The notes below the pieces were generated by a model that was not told the origin of the DNA, ran no database searches, and saw nothing but the letters and a program-made list of their open reading frames with translations. The position numbers and the translations under genes were made by a program. This document shows, one piece after another, positions 25,459 to 34,160 of a DNA stretch of 64,000 nucleotides. The stretch is from Nitrospira tepida. Lineage in GTDB: Bacteria > Nitrospirota > Nitrospiria > Nitrospirales > Nitrospiraceae. The stretch covers positions 4,622,461 to 4,686,460 of the forward strand of contig NZ_OX365700.1 in the NCBI RefSeq assembly GCF_947241125.1, written 5' to 3'. Within the stretch, counting starts at the first letter, position 1. Every line of letters begins with the position of its first letter.

Positions 25459-25572
25459 TTACGGCTTCTTGCCCTTCTTGTCTTTCGGCCCCTCGGAAAA
25501 CAACAACCAGGCCAGCACGACGAATCCAACCGCGACACCGGCGATGGCCAACCATGTTCCCAGTTTTTCCAT
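25459..25572 (-). CDS. Single-pass membrane microprotein (37 aa)
   Basis: It starts at ATG 25572, 13 bases after the ybgC-like stop. MEKLGTWLAIAGVAVGFVVL then AWLLF forms one transmembrane helix and a Lys-rich cytoplasmic tail (GPKDKKGKKP). A GGAACGA ribosome-binding site is weak but placed correctly. It is probably translated with the thioesterase gene. Function unknown. Confidence 0.55.
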   Translation of the reverse strand: MEKLGTWLAIAGVAVGFVVLAWLLFSEGPKDKKGKKP

Positions 25573-25585
25573 TGGTGCGTCGTTC

Positions 25586-25990
25586 CTATCGGTCCTGAAG
25601 TCGGTCGACCAGCACCTGGTCCATCCGTTTGACCTTACCCGCAAGATCGGTCGCCGCGAGCTTGGCTGCTCCTTCGACCACGACCCGCTGGCTCGTCCGT
25701 TCGCGGACGACATGGGCAAAGGTCAGTGAGGCCCTCGTCACTTCGGCCAGGCGCGTGTCAATCGTCAAGGTCTCCCCATACCGGGCCGGCGCCCGGCAAT
25801 CCAGCTCGGCATGGACCACCACGAACTGCGTGCCCTGTTGCAATTGCTCGGTGACGGATATCCCTCTCGATTCGAGATAGTGTGTCCGCGCCCGCTCGAA
25901 GTACTTGAGGTAGTTCGCATAATACACCACCCCGCCGCAATCGGTATCCTCATAATAGATGCGAATATCGATCGTGTGGGTGCGTGTCAC
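25586..25990 (-). CDS. ybgC: YbgC-type acyl-CoA thioesterase (hot-dog fold)
   Basis: 134 aa. The signature IRIYYEDTDCGGVVYYANYL then KYFERART contains the catalytic Asp. LESRGISVTEQLQQGTQFVV and ARYGETLTIDTRL complete the hot-dog fold. In other Gram-negatives YbgC is coded with Tol-Pal; here it follows the CARF gene by 3 bp and precedes a membrane microprotein. It hydrolyses short- or long-chain acyl-CoA/acyl-ACP. Confidence 0.9.
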   Translation of the reverse strand: MTRTHTIDIRIYYEDTDCGGVVYYANYLKYFERARTHYLESRGISVTEQLQQGTQFVVVHAELDCRAPARYGETLTIDTRLAEVTRASLTFAHVVRERTSQRVVVEGAAKLAATDLAGKVKRMDQVLVDRLQDR

Positions 25991-25993
25991 GCG

Positions 25994-27259
25994 TCACACG
26001 TTCAGCACGGGAAATTTCGGCAGCGAGGTCTCCGGGACGCCGACCAGTTTCATGACGATCTCATAGAGCTGGTGGAATCGCTCCGGCTTCACCGGCTCGA
26101 ACCCATGGCCGAGCACTCCCTGGTTCGCCGCATCCAGCAACGGCTTCATCTTGGGCCACTGCGCAAGAAACGCCTGCCCCATCTGATCGCCCAACCCGGC
26201 GAGCACGCGGAATTGCGCCTGGGGCGGCAGCTTGTACTTGCCGTCCAGGTCATCGAGATAACAGGCGCGGCAGGTTTCGCGGAGCGCGTCCGGCAATTGC
26301 TCGGGTTGCACGTCCCAGGTTTTGATCCTGTGCTGCTTGAACAGTTGCCGCTGCGCGAAAGCTTCCAGCGAGCGAACCAGCGCGACCACGGCTCCCTCGC
26401 TGTCCCCGTGCTGATCGGCCCGGCGCCGCGCCTGTGCCAGCAGGTCCAAGGCGACCTGCTCCTTCACCTCTTGCGGATCGAGCACCAGCCGTTCGAGAAA
26501 GCCCGCATTGGCTTTGACGGCCGGAATCAGCTCCTTGAGCCCGGGAGGACCGCCCCAGACCGAGGCCATCTCCAGCGCCTTGTGCGAGGTTTTCAACTTG
26601 TCCCAAGCCTGACGGTACTGAAACCGATGCCACAACCCATAGCCTTCCGCCAAATCGGCGAACGCGCGATAGAGCGGCTTCTGCCCGCCGCTCACCCGCA
26701 GTTCGAGTTGCTTGAACAGATAGGCCGCCGCTTCGTACGAGCCTCGGTTGAACAGCCCACTCGCCTCCTTGCGGACCCCAGCCGCTCCCTCGTCCCACGG
26801 ATTTCCCTGTATCCACTTCCATCGCTCCTCCGGTGTGCCACTCGGTGAGCCGTCGGGAAGTTCGGCCGATGACGGTGGTTCCAACAGTTGGACAATGCGC
26901 GACGCTTTATCGAGCCCGGCCAGGACCAGCGCCCCGACCATGGGCGGCGTGGCATCAGCCCAGGCGATGACCAATTCCCCTCTCTGGACCTCCCAGGTCT
27001 GAAGCAGCGCCGGAAGGGCATGGACGAGCACGTGATAGGAGGCGAGAAACTCCTGCGAATCGGGCGTCACGATGATGTCCCAGCGGCGGGGCATTTGCGC
27101 CAGCTTTGGCTGAACCTGCTGTTGGACCAGGGGCTTGGCGGAGGCAGGGGCAAAAAAGCAGAGGACGTCAGGTTTCAAACGGTTAATCAGATGCGCGGCA
27201 GCTTCGACATCGCTGCCGAAACCGCACAGGAGCGCTTTGACGGGAGACTCCGCGGCCAT
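25994..27259 (-). CDS. Orphan CARF-domain protein, CRISPR accessory TIGR02710-like, degenerate motifs
   Basis: 421 aa. Residues 8-125 form a Rossmann-like CARF domain (VKALLCGFGSDVEAAAHLIN, then LVIAWADATPPMVGALVLAG), the cyclic-oligoadenylate sensor of type III CRISPR accessory proteins. The usual TGGTK-M loop is replaced by ADATPPM. The helical C-terminus (YEAAAYLFKQLELR, LAEGYGLWHRFQYRQAW, LRSLEAFAQRQLF-like at 294-307) matches the TIGR02710 effector part. Near 377-386 AANQGVLGHG stands where HEPN RNases have Arg-Asn...His, so the catalytic Arg appears to be Ala378. No CRISPR array or cas gene is in the window. ATG 27259 is chosen from the promoter spacing. It is cotranscribed with ybgC. 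Confidence 0.68.
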   Translation of the reverse strand: MAAESPVKALLCGFGSDVEAAAHLINRLKPDVLCFFAPASAKPLVQQQVQPKLAQMPRRWDIIVTPDSQEFLASYHVLVHALPALLQTWEVQRGELVIAWADATPPMVGALVLAGLDKASRIVQLLEPPSSAELPDGSPSGTPEERWKWIQGNPWDEGAAGVRKEASGLFNRGSYEAAAYLFKQLELRVSGGQKPLYRAFADLAEGYGLWHRFQYRQAWDKLKTSHKALEMASVWGGPPGLKELIPAVKANAGFLERLVLDPQEVKEQVALDLLAQARRRADQHGDSEGAVVALVRSLEAFAQRQLFKQHRIKTWDVQPEQLPDALRETCRACYLDDLDGKYKLPPQAQFRVLAGLGDQMGQAFLAQWPKMKPLLDAANQGVLGHGFEPVKPERFHQLYEIVMKLVGVPETSLPKFPVLNV

Positions 27260-27268
27260 GGAGGGCGG

Positions 27269-27297
27269 ACTATAGCACCGGCCCTTCCATCGATCAA
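27269..27297 (-). promoter_or_regulatory. Sigma-70-type promoter of the CARF-ybgC operon, near-leaderless
   Basis: On the minus strand TTGATC (27297-27292), a 17-bp spacer and TATAGT (27274-27269) precede the ATG by nine bases. The transcript would begin only a few bases before the start codon, and no ribosome-binding site is visible, so a leaderless or nearly leaderless mRNA is likely. Confidence 0.6.
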
Positions 27298-27480
27298 CGA
27301 CTGCCCGGCCCTGCCGGTGCTGCCTGTGGTCGCGGCCGGCGCTGAAAACTTCCTGCGCCTTGACCGTTTCGCCGGACGTGACTAGACTGACCGTTGTTGA
27401 ACGCACCGCACCCGTCCACAGGTCGCCGATTCCGGCACCCCTTCGTTTCTCCCGGCCCATCATGATTCCTTGAGACGACA

Positions 27481-27912
27481 ATGTTGTGGTGGCACTGGAT
27501 GTTCGTGGGACTCGCGCTCCTGGGAGCCGAGCTGGTCACACCGGGCGGGTTCTATATCCTGTTCTTTGGTCTTTCCGCGCTTGTGGTGGGATCGGTGCTC
27601 GGTCTGGGGCTGGCTCTCCCCGACTGGGCGCAGTGGCTGCTCTTTTCGGTCCTGGCGGTGCTCTCGCTGGTCCTGTTCCGAGGCCGGCTGCTTGGAATGA
27701 TGAAACGCGCGGCCCCGTCCAGCGAAGTGGATACCCTCATCGGAGAACAGGCGATCGCTCTGGAAGCGATCGAGACCGGGGGAGTCGGGAAGGTGGAGCT
27801 TCGCGGCTCTGCATGGTCCGCGAAAAACGGCGGCTCGATGGAGATCACCAAGGGCCAGCGTTGTCGGGTTGAACGGGTGGACGGCCTGACCCTCTGGGTC
27901 ACGGCCGGCTGA
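27481..27912 (+). CDS. NfeD-family membrane protein
   Basis: 143 aa. Three to four transmembrane helices (WHWMFVGLALLGAEL, FYILFFGLSALVVGSVLGLG, WLLFSVLAVLSLVLF) are followed by a soluble OB-fold domain (GEQAIALEAI..GVGKVELRGSAW). This is the short NfeD form, always linked to an SPFH/stomatin gene as here, 19 bp downstream. The two form membrane microdomain complexes used in quality control. Confidence 0.9.
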   Translation: MLWWHWMFVGLALLGAELVTPGGFYILFFGLSALVVGSVLGLGLALPDWAQWLLFSVLAVLSLVLFRGRLLGMMKRAAPSSEVDTLIGEQAIALEAIETGGVGKVELRGSAWSAKNGGSMEITKGQRCRVERVDGLTLWVTAG

Positions 27913-27931
27913 ACGGAGAGGCTTCGTTATC

Positions 27932-28894
27932 ATGGAGGACTCGGCCATGTCCGGTGGATTGTTCGTCATGTTCATCCTGGCGATTCTCGTGGTCGTCACT
28001 ATCGCCAAGACCGCCCGTGTCGTGCCGCAACAGAGCGCGTTCGTGGTCGAGCGATTGGGCAAGTACCATAAGACCCTAAACGCAGGCTTTCACATTCTGG
28101 TGCCGTTCATCGACACGGTGCGCTACAAACATTCCCTGAAGGAAACCGCCATCGACATTCCCGAGCAGGTCTGCATCACCCGGGACAACGTGCAGGTCGG
28201 CGTCGATGGGGTGTTGTATCTCAAGGTCTTGAACGCTGAACGGGCGTCCTACGGCATTTCCGATTATCAGTTCGCGCTGACGCAGCTCGCGCAAACCACC
28301 CTGCGCAGCGAAATCGGGAAAATCGATCTGGACCGCACCTTCGAGGAACGGACCAACATCAACGTGCAGGTGGTGAATGAACTCGACAAGGCTTCCGAGC
28401 CCTGGGGCGTGAAGGTGCTGCGGTATGAGATTAAGAACATCACCCCGCCCAAAGATGTCCTCAACGCCATGGAGAAGCAAATGCGGGCCGAGCGGGAAAA
28501 GCGGGCCGTGGTCCTCACTTCCGAAGGCCAGCGGGATGCGGCGATCAATGAAGCCGAGGGCGAGAAGCAACAGGTCATCAAGGCCTCCGAGGCGAAGCGG
28601 CAACAGCAGATCAACGAGGCGGAGGGCGCGGCCCAGGCGATCTTGGCGATTGCCACGGCGACGGCGGAAGGGATTCGGAAGGTGGCTGAGTCCACCCAGG
28701 TCCCCGGCGGATTCGAAGCGCTTCAGCTTCGCGTCGCCGAACAATACATTGCCAGATTCGGCGAATTGGCCAAGTCGAGCAATACATTGGTGCTGCCGGC
28801 CACGGTCTCCGATGTCGGTTCCATGATCGCGTTGGCGATGAACGTGATCGCCAAGCAACCCGCATCGCCTGCTCCGCCCACGACGAAGCCTTGA
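27932..28894 (+). CDS. SPFH/stomatin-family protein (paraslipin, QmcA-like)
   Basis: 320 aa. An N-terminal membrane helix (FVMFILAILVVVTIAKTA) leads into the SPFH domain (VVPQQSAFVVERLGKYHKTL, AGFHILVPFIDTV, ITRDNVQVGVDGVLYLKV) and a coiled coil rich in EAEGEKQQVIKASEA repeats, ending with a Pro-rich tail. It oligomerises on the membrane with NfeD and often controls FtsH-type proteases. ATG 27932 has GGAGAGG upstream, and ATG 27947 has GGAGG; either is possible. Confidence 0.92.
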   Translation: MEDSAMSGGLFVMFILAILVVVTIAKTARVVPQQSAFVVERLGKYHKTLNAGFHILVPFIDTVRYKHSLKETAIDIPEQVCITRDNVQVGVDGVLYLKVLNAERASYGISDYQFALTQLAQTTLRSEIGKIDLDRTFEERTNINVQVVNELDKASEPWGVKVLRYEIKNITPPKDVLNAMEKQMRAEREKRAVVLTSEGQRDAAINEAEGEKQQVIKASEAKRQQQINEAEGAAQAILAIATATAEGIRKVAESTQVPGGFEALQLRVAEQYIARFGELAKSSNTLVLPATVSDVGSMIALAMNVIAKQPASPAPPTTKP

Positions 28895-28934
28895 ATTTGA
28901 CAGGGTGGAACGCCTTTCCTAGAATGGCGCCCGG

Positions 28935-29516
28935 ATGAAGACTCGCATCATCGAACGGTTCGACGACAGCGCCGAGGTCAAGCGCCGTTTCGTGCGCGAA
29001 CACGCCGATCGCATCGCGGAACTCGCCGGGGTCATGGCGCGAGCTTTCCGAGAAGGCAATAAAGTCTTGCTCTTCGGCAACGGCGGCAGCGCCACGGACG
29101 CCTCGCATCTCGCGGCGGAATTCGTGGGACGGTACCACAAGGATCGCCGCCCGCTGCCCGCGCTCGCCCTGGGAGCGGACATGGCGGCGCTGACCTGTAT
29201 CGCCAATGACTACACCTACGACGATATATTTGCCCGGCAAGTCCGCGCTCACGGCCACAAGGGCGACATCGCCATCGCCATCAGCACCAGCGGCAACTCC
29301 CCGAATGTCCTGAAGGGCGCGGAGGCAGCCCGCGAATGCGGCCTCGTCACCGTCGGCTGGACCGGCCATCAAGGCGGCAAGTTGGCCTCGCTCGTGGAGT
29401 ACCGCTTCGTCGTGCCTTCCACTGTGACCGCCCGCATCCAGGAGTGCCATATCACGCTCGGGCATGTCCTCTGCGAGTTGATCGAGGAAGACCTCTTTGC
29501 CACGACGCCCCGGTAA
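28935..29516 (+). CDS. gmhA: Sedoheptulose-7-phosphate isomerase (phosphoheptose isomerase)
   Basis: 193 aa SIS-domain protein. VLLFGNGGSATDASHLAAEF and VGRYHKDRRPLPALAL are GmhA signatures; AISTSGNSPNVLKGAEAA binds the sugar phosphate, and the zinc-site residues are in QECHITLGH. It makes D-glycero-D-manno-heptose 7-phosphate for the LPS core. DiaA is a close relative, but the YHKDRRPLPA segment favours GmhA. The matching heptose adenylyltransferase is at 35239-35733. Confidence 0.92.
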   Translation: MKTRIIERFDDSAEVKRRFVREHADRIAELAGVMARAFREGNKVLLFGNGGSATDASHLAAEFVGRYHKDRRPLPALALGADMAALTCIANDYTYDDIFARQVRAHGHKGDIAIAISTSGNSPNVLKGAEAARECGLVTVGWTGHQGGKLASLVEYRFVVPSTVTARIQECHITLGHVLCELIEEDLFATTPR

Positions 29517-30489
29517 GCTTCCCGCATCCGTCCGCCCGCGCCCGCCCGTCACGCCGATCGATGTGAGCCGGCTCACGACTTATCCGCTTCAGCGGCGACA
29601 CAGCAAGGTGCGCATCGCCGACTTTGCCAAGCCGTGGAAAACTGGAGGCCGATTCTATCAATTCTTGGAGTGGCTGCCAGACATCCTTGCTGTCAAGACG
29701 CTCCGGTCCGTCGCACAGGCGATCGTCCGGGCTCATCGCCGGCGACGGCCGGTGATTCTCGGAATGGGCGCCCACCCGATCAAGGTGGGGTTGAGCCCGT
29801 TGGTCATCGATCTCATGAATCGCGGCATCATCACAGCCATGGCTCTCAACGGCGCCGGAATCATCCATGATTTTGAGATCGCGTTATTGGGTCAGACCTC
29901 CGAGGATGTGGAAGCGGAGATCGATTCTGGCCGCTTCGGCATGGCCGAGGAAACGGGACGTCTGCTCAATGAGGCGATTGCGCTGGGAGCCGGTAACGGC
30001 CTTGGGTTGGGCGAGGCCGTGGGGGCTTACATCGATTCAAGAAAGCGTGTGTTCCCCCACCGCTCGCTGAGCGTGCTGGCGACCGCGACCCGCCTCGGTA
30101 TCCCCGTCACGGTTCACGTGGCGATCGGAACCGACATCATCCACATGCACCCCTCTGCGGACGGCGCAGCGATCGGCGCCTGCTCGCTGGTGGATTTCAG
30201 AAAGCTGGCGGCGGTCGTGGCGGGAATGGAAGGCGGAGTCTATCTGAATCTCGGCTCGGCGGTGATCTTGCCGGAGGTCTTTCTCAAGGCGGTCACGCTA
30301 GGCCGGAATCTCGGCCACTCCCTCACGAACATCACGACCGTCAACATGGATTTCATCCCGCACTACCGCCCACTGACCAACGTCGTAAAACGGCCGACTC
30401 AAAAAGGCGGGACGGGCTACTCGCTCATCGGCCACCATGAGATCATGTTCCCGCTCCTCATGGCTTCGGTCCTCGAACAGCTCCGGTAG
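29497..30489 (+). CDS. Conserved protein, deoxyhypusine-synthase-like Rossmann fold
   Basis: 330 aa. A TTG at 29497 overlaps gmhA by 20 bp; a GTG at 29563 is an alternative. RRRRPVILGMGAHPIKVGLS then PLVIDLMNRGIITAMALNGA and GIIHDFEIAL, and later THVAIGTDIIHMHP-like (VHVAIGTDIIHMHPSADGA) and SLVDFRKLAAVVAGMEGGVY resemble the NAD-binding fold of deoxyhypusine synthase. The lysine of the true enzyme is not identified. The family is often beside gmhA and may work in sugar or lipid-A metabolism; function is not established. Confidence 0.65.
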   Translation: MPRRPGKLPASVRPRPPVTPIDVSRLTTYPLQRRHSKVRIADFAKPWKTGGRFYQFLEWLPDILAVKTLRSVAQAIVRAHRRRRPVILGMGAHPIKVGLSPLVIDLMNRGIITAMALNGAGIIHDFEIALLGQTSEDVEAEIDSGRFGMAEETGRLLNEAIALGAGNGLGLGEAVGAYIDSRKRVFPHRSLSVLATATRLGIPVTVHVAIGTDIIHMHPSADGAAIGACSLVDFRKLAAVVAGMEGGVYLNLGSAVILPEVFLKAVTLGRNLGHSLTNITTVNMDFIPHYRPLTNVVKRPTQKGGTGYSLIGHHEIMFPLLMASVLEQLR

Positions 30490-30506
30490 GCCCTCGCGCG
30501 GGAAGT

Positions 30507-30539
30507 CCGCCGAGGCGACTGTCCCAGATGCCTCGGCGG
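30507..30539. terminator. GC-rich hairpin between convergent genes
   Basis: CCGCCGAGGC (30507-30516) and GCCTCGGCGG (30530-30539) pair perfectly around a 13-base loop, 18 bp after one stop and 22 bp before the opposing one. There is no T tract on either side, so termination is only probable. Confidence 0.5.
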
Positions 30540-30560
30540 GCTCGCTCCCGTCCAGAATCG

Positions 30561-32240
30561 CTATGGACGCTGGGTCACGAAGACATCGGCGACGCCGTTG
30601 AGGTCGTTCGCGACGAGGTTCGTGGCACGTGAGGTGTACGACACGAACCGGGCGTCGGCGCTGATCGCGGCAAAGAAACTCGCTCCGCCGACAGCTTCCG
30701 TTCCGTCTCCATCCACCGAGACGCGACGGACCGGGTTGACCGCGCCCGGTTGGGTATCCACCACAAAAATATCGGTCTGGCCGTTGGTATCTTGTCCGGC
30801 GCCGATCAGATTGCTTGCATCGGATTCATAGACCACGAATCTTCCATCGCGGCTCAACATCGGGACGCGACTTTCGCCGTTGCCTTCGACACCATTTTGA
30901 TCCACAGAGACTCGCCGTACCGTGGGAGACGGGGACTGCCAGTCCACCACAAAGACATCCGCAACGCCATTGGCATCATTGGCCACGAGATTGCTTGCCA
31001 GGGACCAAAAGGCGACGATCCGCCCGTCGCGGCTGATGGAAGGGGTAAAGCTGTGATCATTGCCCTGTACCCCGCCCGCTCCGACTGACACGCGCGTCGT
31101 CTGTCCGGTGACTCGGTCATGCACGAAAATGTCTGAGAACCCGTTGGTATCCTGTCCAGATCCGATCAGCGTGGTGGCCTTCGACTCGAAGACGACGTAG
31201 CGGCCGTCCGCGCTGATGCCCGGGTTGCCGCTGAACCCATCGGATTCGACACCGGCCGGCCCCACCGAAACCCGTTCCGTCACTTTGGTCGTTCGATCGT
31301 GGACGAAGATATCTGCTTGGCCGTTGGTATCCCCCGAGATCAAATTTGAAAAGGTTGAGCCGAACACCACAAGATTACCGTCGTAGCTTAGATGCGGATC
31401 GTAGCTCGTGCAGTCCAAGCCGCCGGCCGGTGGAACGTCACACATCCCCTCCCCTCCATTGAGCGTGACCACCGAAACTCTCGTGGTCTCCTTGGTATTG
31501 CGGTCCCACACGAACACATCACCCGCCCCATTTTGATCGCCGTTGACAAGATTCGTCGCAAAGGAATGGTAGGCGATGATATGGCCGTCTTCGCTGATCG
31601 CGCCGAGGGGACTGTCTCCGTCCGCTGGAATTCCCGCTACTCCGGAAGACGCGAGGCTGACCTCTCCCGTTGCTCGATCATGAACAAATATGTCTCGCTT
31701 CCCGTTTATATCGCCGGACACCAGGTTTCCCGCGGACGAATTGAACACGACAAACCGCCCGTCGCCGCTGAGTTCCGCCTCTCCCCCATAGGCCGGAGGT
31801 GCGCCGCTTTCCGCATTGCCTTGTTGTCCAGCACTATCAACAGAGATCAAACTTGTTCGAGATCGAACCGTGAAGGTGAAGCTCTTTACGTCGCTGCCGC
31901 CCGGCCCGACGGCTGTAATTGTCACGGGAAACTGTCCCGGTAGGGTCGGCGTCCCGGAGATCGTGCCTGCACCCGACAGAGAAACCCCAGCCGGTAACGA
32001 TCCGCCCGATAGGGACCAGGTAATGTCAGGGCTTCCGGTCGCCTCTAAGGCCGAATCATAAGGCAACATGACATCTGCGAGCGGCAGTCTCGTCGTGGTG
32101 ATGGCCGGCGGAACCACAACCGTCTTTCCTTCCCCGCCACCTCCTCCGGCGCCTCCGCCACTACAGCCGGCGAGGACGCCGGCAACTGCTAGAAACAGAA
32201 ACCCGTGGATCATTCCCGAACGCCGGCCGCCCTGTTCCAT
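30561..32240 (-). CDS. TolB-like beta-propeller lipoprotein with Ig-like domain, copy 1
   Basis: 559 aa from ATG 32240 (GGAGG upstream). The lipobox is AGVLAGCSGG, then a Gly-rich linker. An Ig/cadherin-type domain (about 50-135, with SLPAGVSLSGAGTISGTP) precedes six or seven PD40 repeats of the form DGRFVVFNSSAGNLV...DIFVHDRATG. It is probably an extracellular-facing lipoprotein. The next gene upstream encodes a paralogue with the same architecture; an independent terminator separates them. No enzymatic residues are evident; binding or scaffold role is inferred. Confidence 0.8.
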   Translation of the reverse strand: MEQGGRRSGMIHGFLFLAVAGVLAGCSGGGAGGGGGEGKTVVVPPAITTTRLPLADVMLPYDSALEATGSPDITWSLSGGSLPAGVSLSGAGTISGTPTLPGQFPVTITAVGPGGSDVKSFTFTVRSRTSLISVDSAGQQGNAESGAPPAYGGEAELSGDGRFVVFNSSAGNLVSGDINGKRDIFVHDRATGEVSLASSGVAGIPADGDSPLGAISEDGHIIAYHSFATNLVNGDQNGAGDVFVWDRNTKETTRVSVVTLNGGEGMCDVPPAGGLDCTSYDPHLSYDGNLVVFGSTFSNLISGDTNGQADIFVHDRTTKVTERVSVGPAGVESDGFSGNPGISADGRYVVFESKATTLIGSGQDTNGFSDIFVHDRVTGQTTRVSVGAGGVQGNDHSFTPSISRDGRIVAFWSLASNLVANDANGVADVFVVDWQSPSPTVRRVSVDQNGVEGNGESRVPMLSRDGRFVVYESDASNLIGAGQDTNGQTDIFVVDTQPGAVNPVRRVSVDGDGTEAVGGASFFAAISADARFVSYTSRATNLVANDLNGVADVFVTQRP

Positions 32241-32465
32241 ATGTTCCCTCCGTACAGCAGGTAGGACGTGTAGATTGCCGTGGCTCTCGCGATGCATGAG
32301 CCTACAATCCTATGAGACCGGTCAATCGTCTATACCATGGAGGTGTCAGAACTCCCTTCCGGCGAGGAGGGAAGAAGGAAACAGGAACTGGCCAGCTTGT
32401 CGCGACCACAAGAATCGCTCAGGATTTAGACCTCTCGATGGGGCGAAGTCGGGTTGGAAAGAAGA

Positions 32466-32507
32466 AGCCCTCTCCGACCCTGATTGAGTTAGGGACGAGA
32501 GAGGGCT
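32466..32507 (-). terminator. Intrinsic terminator of propeller lipoprotein copy 2
   Basis: On the minus strand AGCCCTCTC...GAGAGGGCT (9 bp) encloses a nested CCCT/AGGG pairing and is followed by TTCTTCTTT. It lies 22 bp after the stop at 32529. Confidence 0.75.
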
Positions 32508-32528
32508 CTGAGTTGGGTAGGGTAGATT

Positions 32529-34160
32529 TTACGGTCGCTGGCTTACGAACGCGTCAAACGCGTTCCCGTTGCTATCAGGCGTCACCAAATCTGACGCGGC
32601 AGAGTAGTAGGCGATGAAGCGCCCGTCTCCACTGATTGCCGGGAATCGACTTTCGCCATTTCCCATTTGCCCGGCGCTGTTCACTGAAGCAGGTTTTATC
32701 GACGTCCCGATCTGAAGCACATAGATCTGCTGCTGGCCATTCGTACTGATCGGAGGAACGATTGGAAGATCGGTCGCCAGAGAATGAAGAGCTAGGAAAT
32801 TCCCATCCCGACTGAGCGATGGGGAATCGCTTTCAGCATTGCCTCCGATACGACGGAAGTTCGTGGGAGCAGACGTCCCGTTCCAGTCCACAATAAACAC
32901 GTCTCGTATTCCCGAATCGCCAGTCCCGAGATTCGTCGCAACAGACGAGAATGCAATCCGTGATCCGTTGTTTGAGATCGTGGGATTCTGGCTGGCCCCA
33001 TCCGCCGCCACGGCGGGATCGGGGGTCACAGAAATTTTGGTAATCTGTTTTGAGGCAACGTTATAGGCGAATACGTCATCGATGAGAGTGGTGAGATCGG
33101 GATCGTTTGCAACAAGGTTATTGGCGACTGAGGAAAACACGACAAACCGGCCGTCAGCGCTGATTTGAGGGCTGCCGCTTCCCCCGTTCGCCGCCATCCC
33201 GCCAACTCCCTTCGTGGCTAACTCTAGGGTGTTGGCACTTTTGTTCAGGACATAGATATCTGGTGTCGATGTGTTCAAATCTTCTGGCAACAGAGTCGCA
33301 AAGGTTCCAAAAGCGATAAGGTTGCCATCTGCGCTCATCGAGGGATCAAAGCTATTACAATTCTCCCCAACGCCTAAAGGGCATCCTCCCTCAGTACCTT
33401 GTGGGGTCTGGGAAATGCGAACAGTCGTCCCGGTCTGCCGATCATGCAAAAATATATCCCTGGCTTGATTGGAATCTCCATCGATTAGGTTGCTGGCGAA
33501 GGAATCAAAGGCCACGAAACGACCGTCATCGCTCACCACAGCGACGTGGCTGTCATTATTCCCTTGCGTGCCATCCGATTTCTTCGAGATCAACTGAGTT
33601 TCACCGATTTCGCGGTCTCTCAGGTAAACATGTCGCCTTCCGTTCGTCCCACCGAGGTTGGTAGCGGCCGAATCAAATACGACAAAACGTCCTGTATTGC
33701 TGATACCGGGATCCAAACTCCTTTGAAAAGGAGCCACGAAACCGTTTCCGCTGTCGCCACCAGTTGCTTGCACCTCATCGCTGTTGACCGAAGCAAGATG
33801 GGTCTTGTCCAGTACCGTCATGGACAAGTTTTCGGTGTCGGTTCCGCCAGGTCCTTTGACTTCTATGGCCAGGTTGAACTGCCCTGGCTGGGTCGCAGGT
33901 CCCGTTAGCTTACCCGTTGCCGGATCGACCGTAATTCCCTGAGGCAATCCCGTAACCGTCCAGGTGAAAGGGCCAGACCCGGTCGCGGTCAAATCGGCGC
34001 TGTACGGTTGATTCACGTCTGCGAGCGGCAACGGATTCGAGTTGATGTTGGGAGGGGCAAGAGGACTATCTCCTCCGCCGCCGCACGCGGTCAAGAATCC
34101 GAGGACACTCATCACAACCATCGCGTGCGCGATTCGTTGCAGGGTTCGTTGACTACTCAT
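32529..34160 (-). CDS. TolB-like beta-propeller lipoprotein with Ig-like domain, copy 2
   Basis: 543 aa from ATG 34160, with AGGAGG upstream. The lipobox is GFLTACGGGG. The Ig-like domain (about 35-120) carries GLPQGITVDPATGKLTGPAT. Propeller repeats of the form GRFVVFDSAATNLG...VYLRDREIG follow to the end, SDLVTPDSNGNAFDAFVSQRP split over the last blade. It has lower similarity to copy 1 in the blades than in the architecture, so the duplication is old. A long upstream region of 260 bp suggests its own promoter. Confidence 0.8.
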   Translation of the reverse strand: MSSQRTLQRIAHAMVVMSVLGFLTACGGGGDSPLAPPNINSNPLPLADVNQPYSADLTATGSGPFTWTVTGLPQGITVDPATGKLTGPATQPGQFNLAIEVKGPGGTDTENLSMTVLDKTHLASVNSDEVQATGGDSGNGFVAPFQRSLDPGISNTGRFVVFDSAATNLGGTNGRRHVYLRDREIGETQLISKKSDGTQGNNDSHVAVVSDDGRFVAFDSFASNLIDGDSNQARDIFLHDRQTGTTVRISQTPQGTEGGCPLGVGENCNSFDPSMSADGNLIAFGTFATLLPEDLNTSTPDIYVLNKSANTLELATKGVGGMAANGGSGSPQISADGRFVVFSSVANNLVANDPDLTTLIDDVFAYNVASKQITKISVTPDPAVAADGASQNPTISNNGSRIAFSSVATNLGTGDSGIRDVFIVDWNGTSAPTNFRRIGGNAESDSPSLSRDGNFLALHSLATDLPIVPPISTNGQQQIYVLQIGTSIKPASVNSAGQMGNGESRFPAISGDGRFIAYYSAASDLVTPDSNGNAFDAFVSQRP

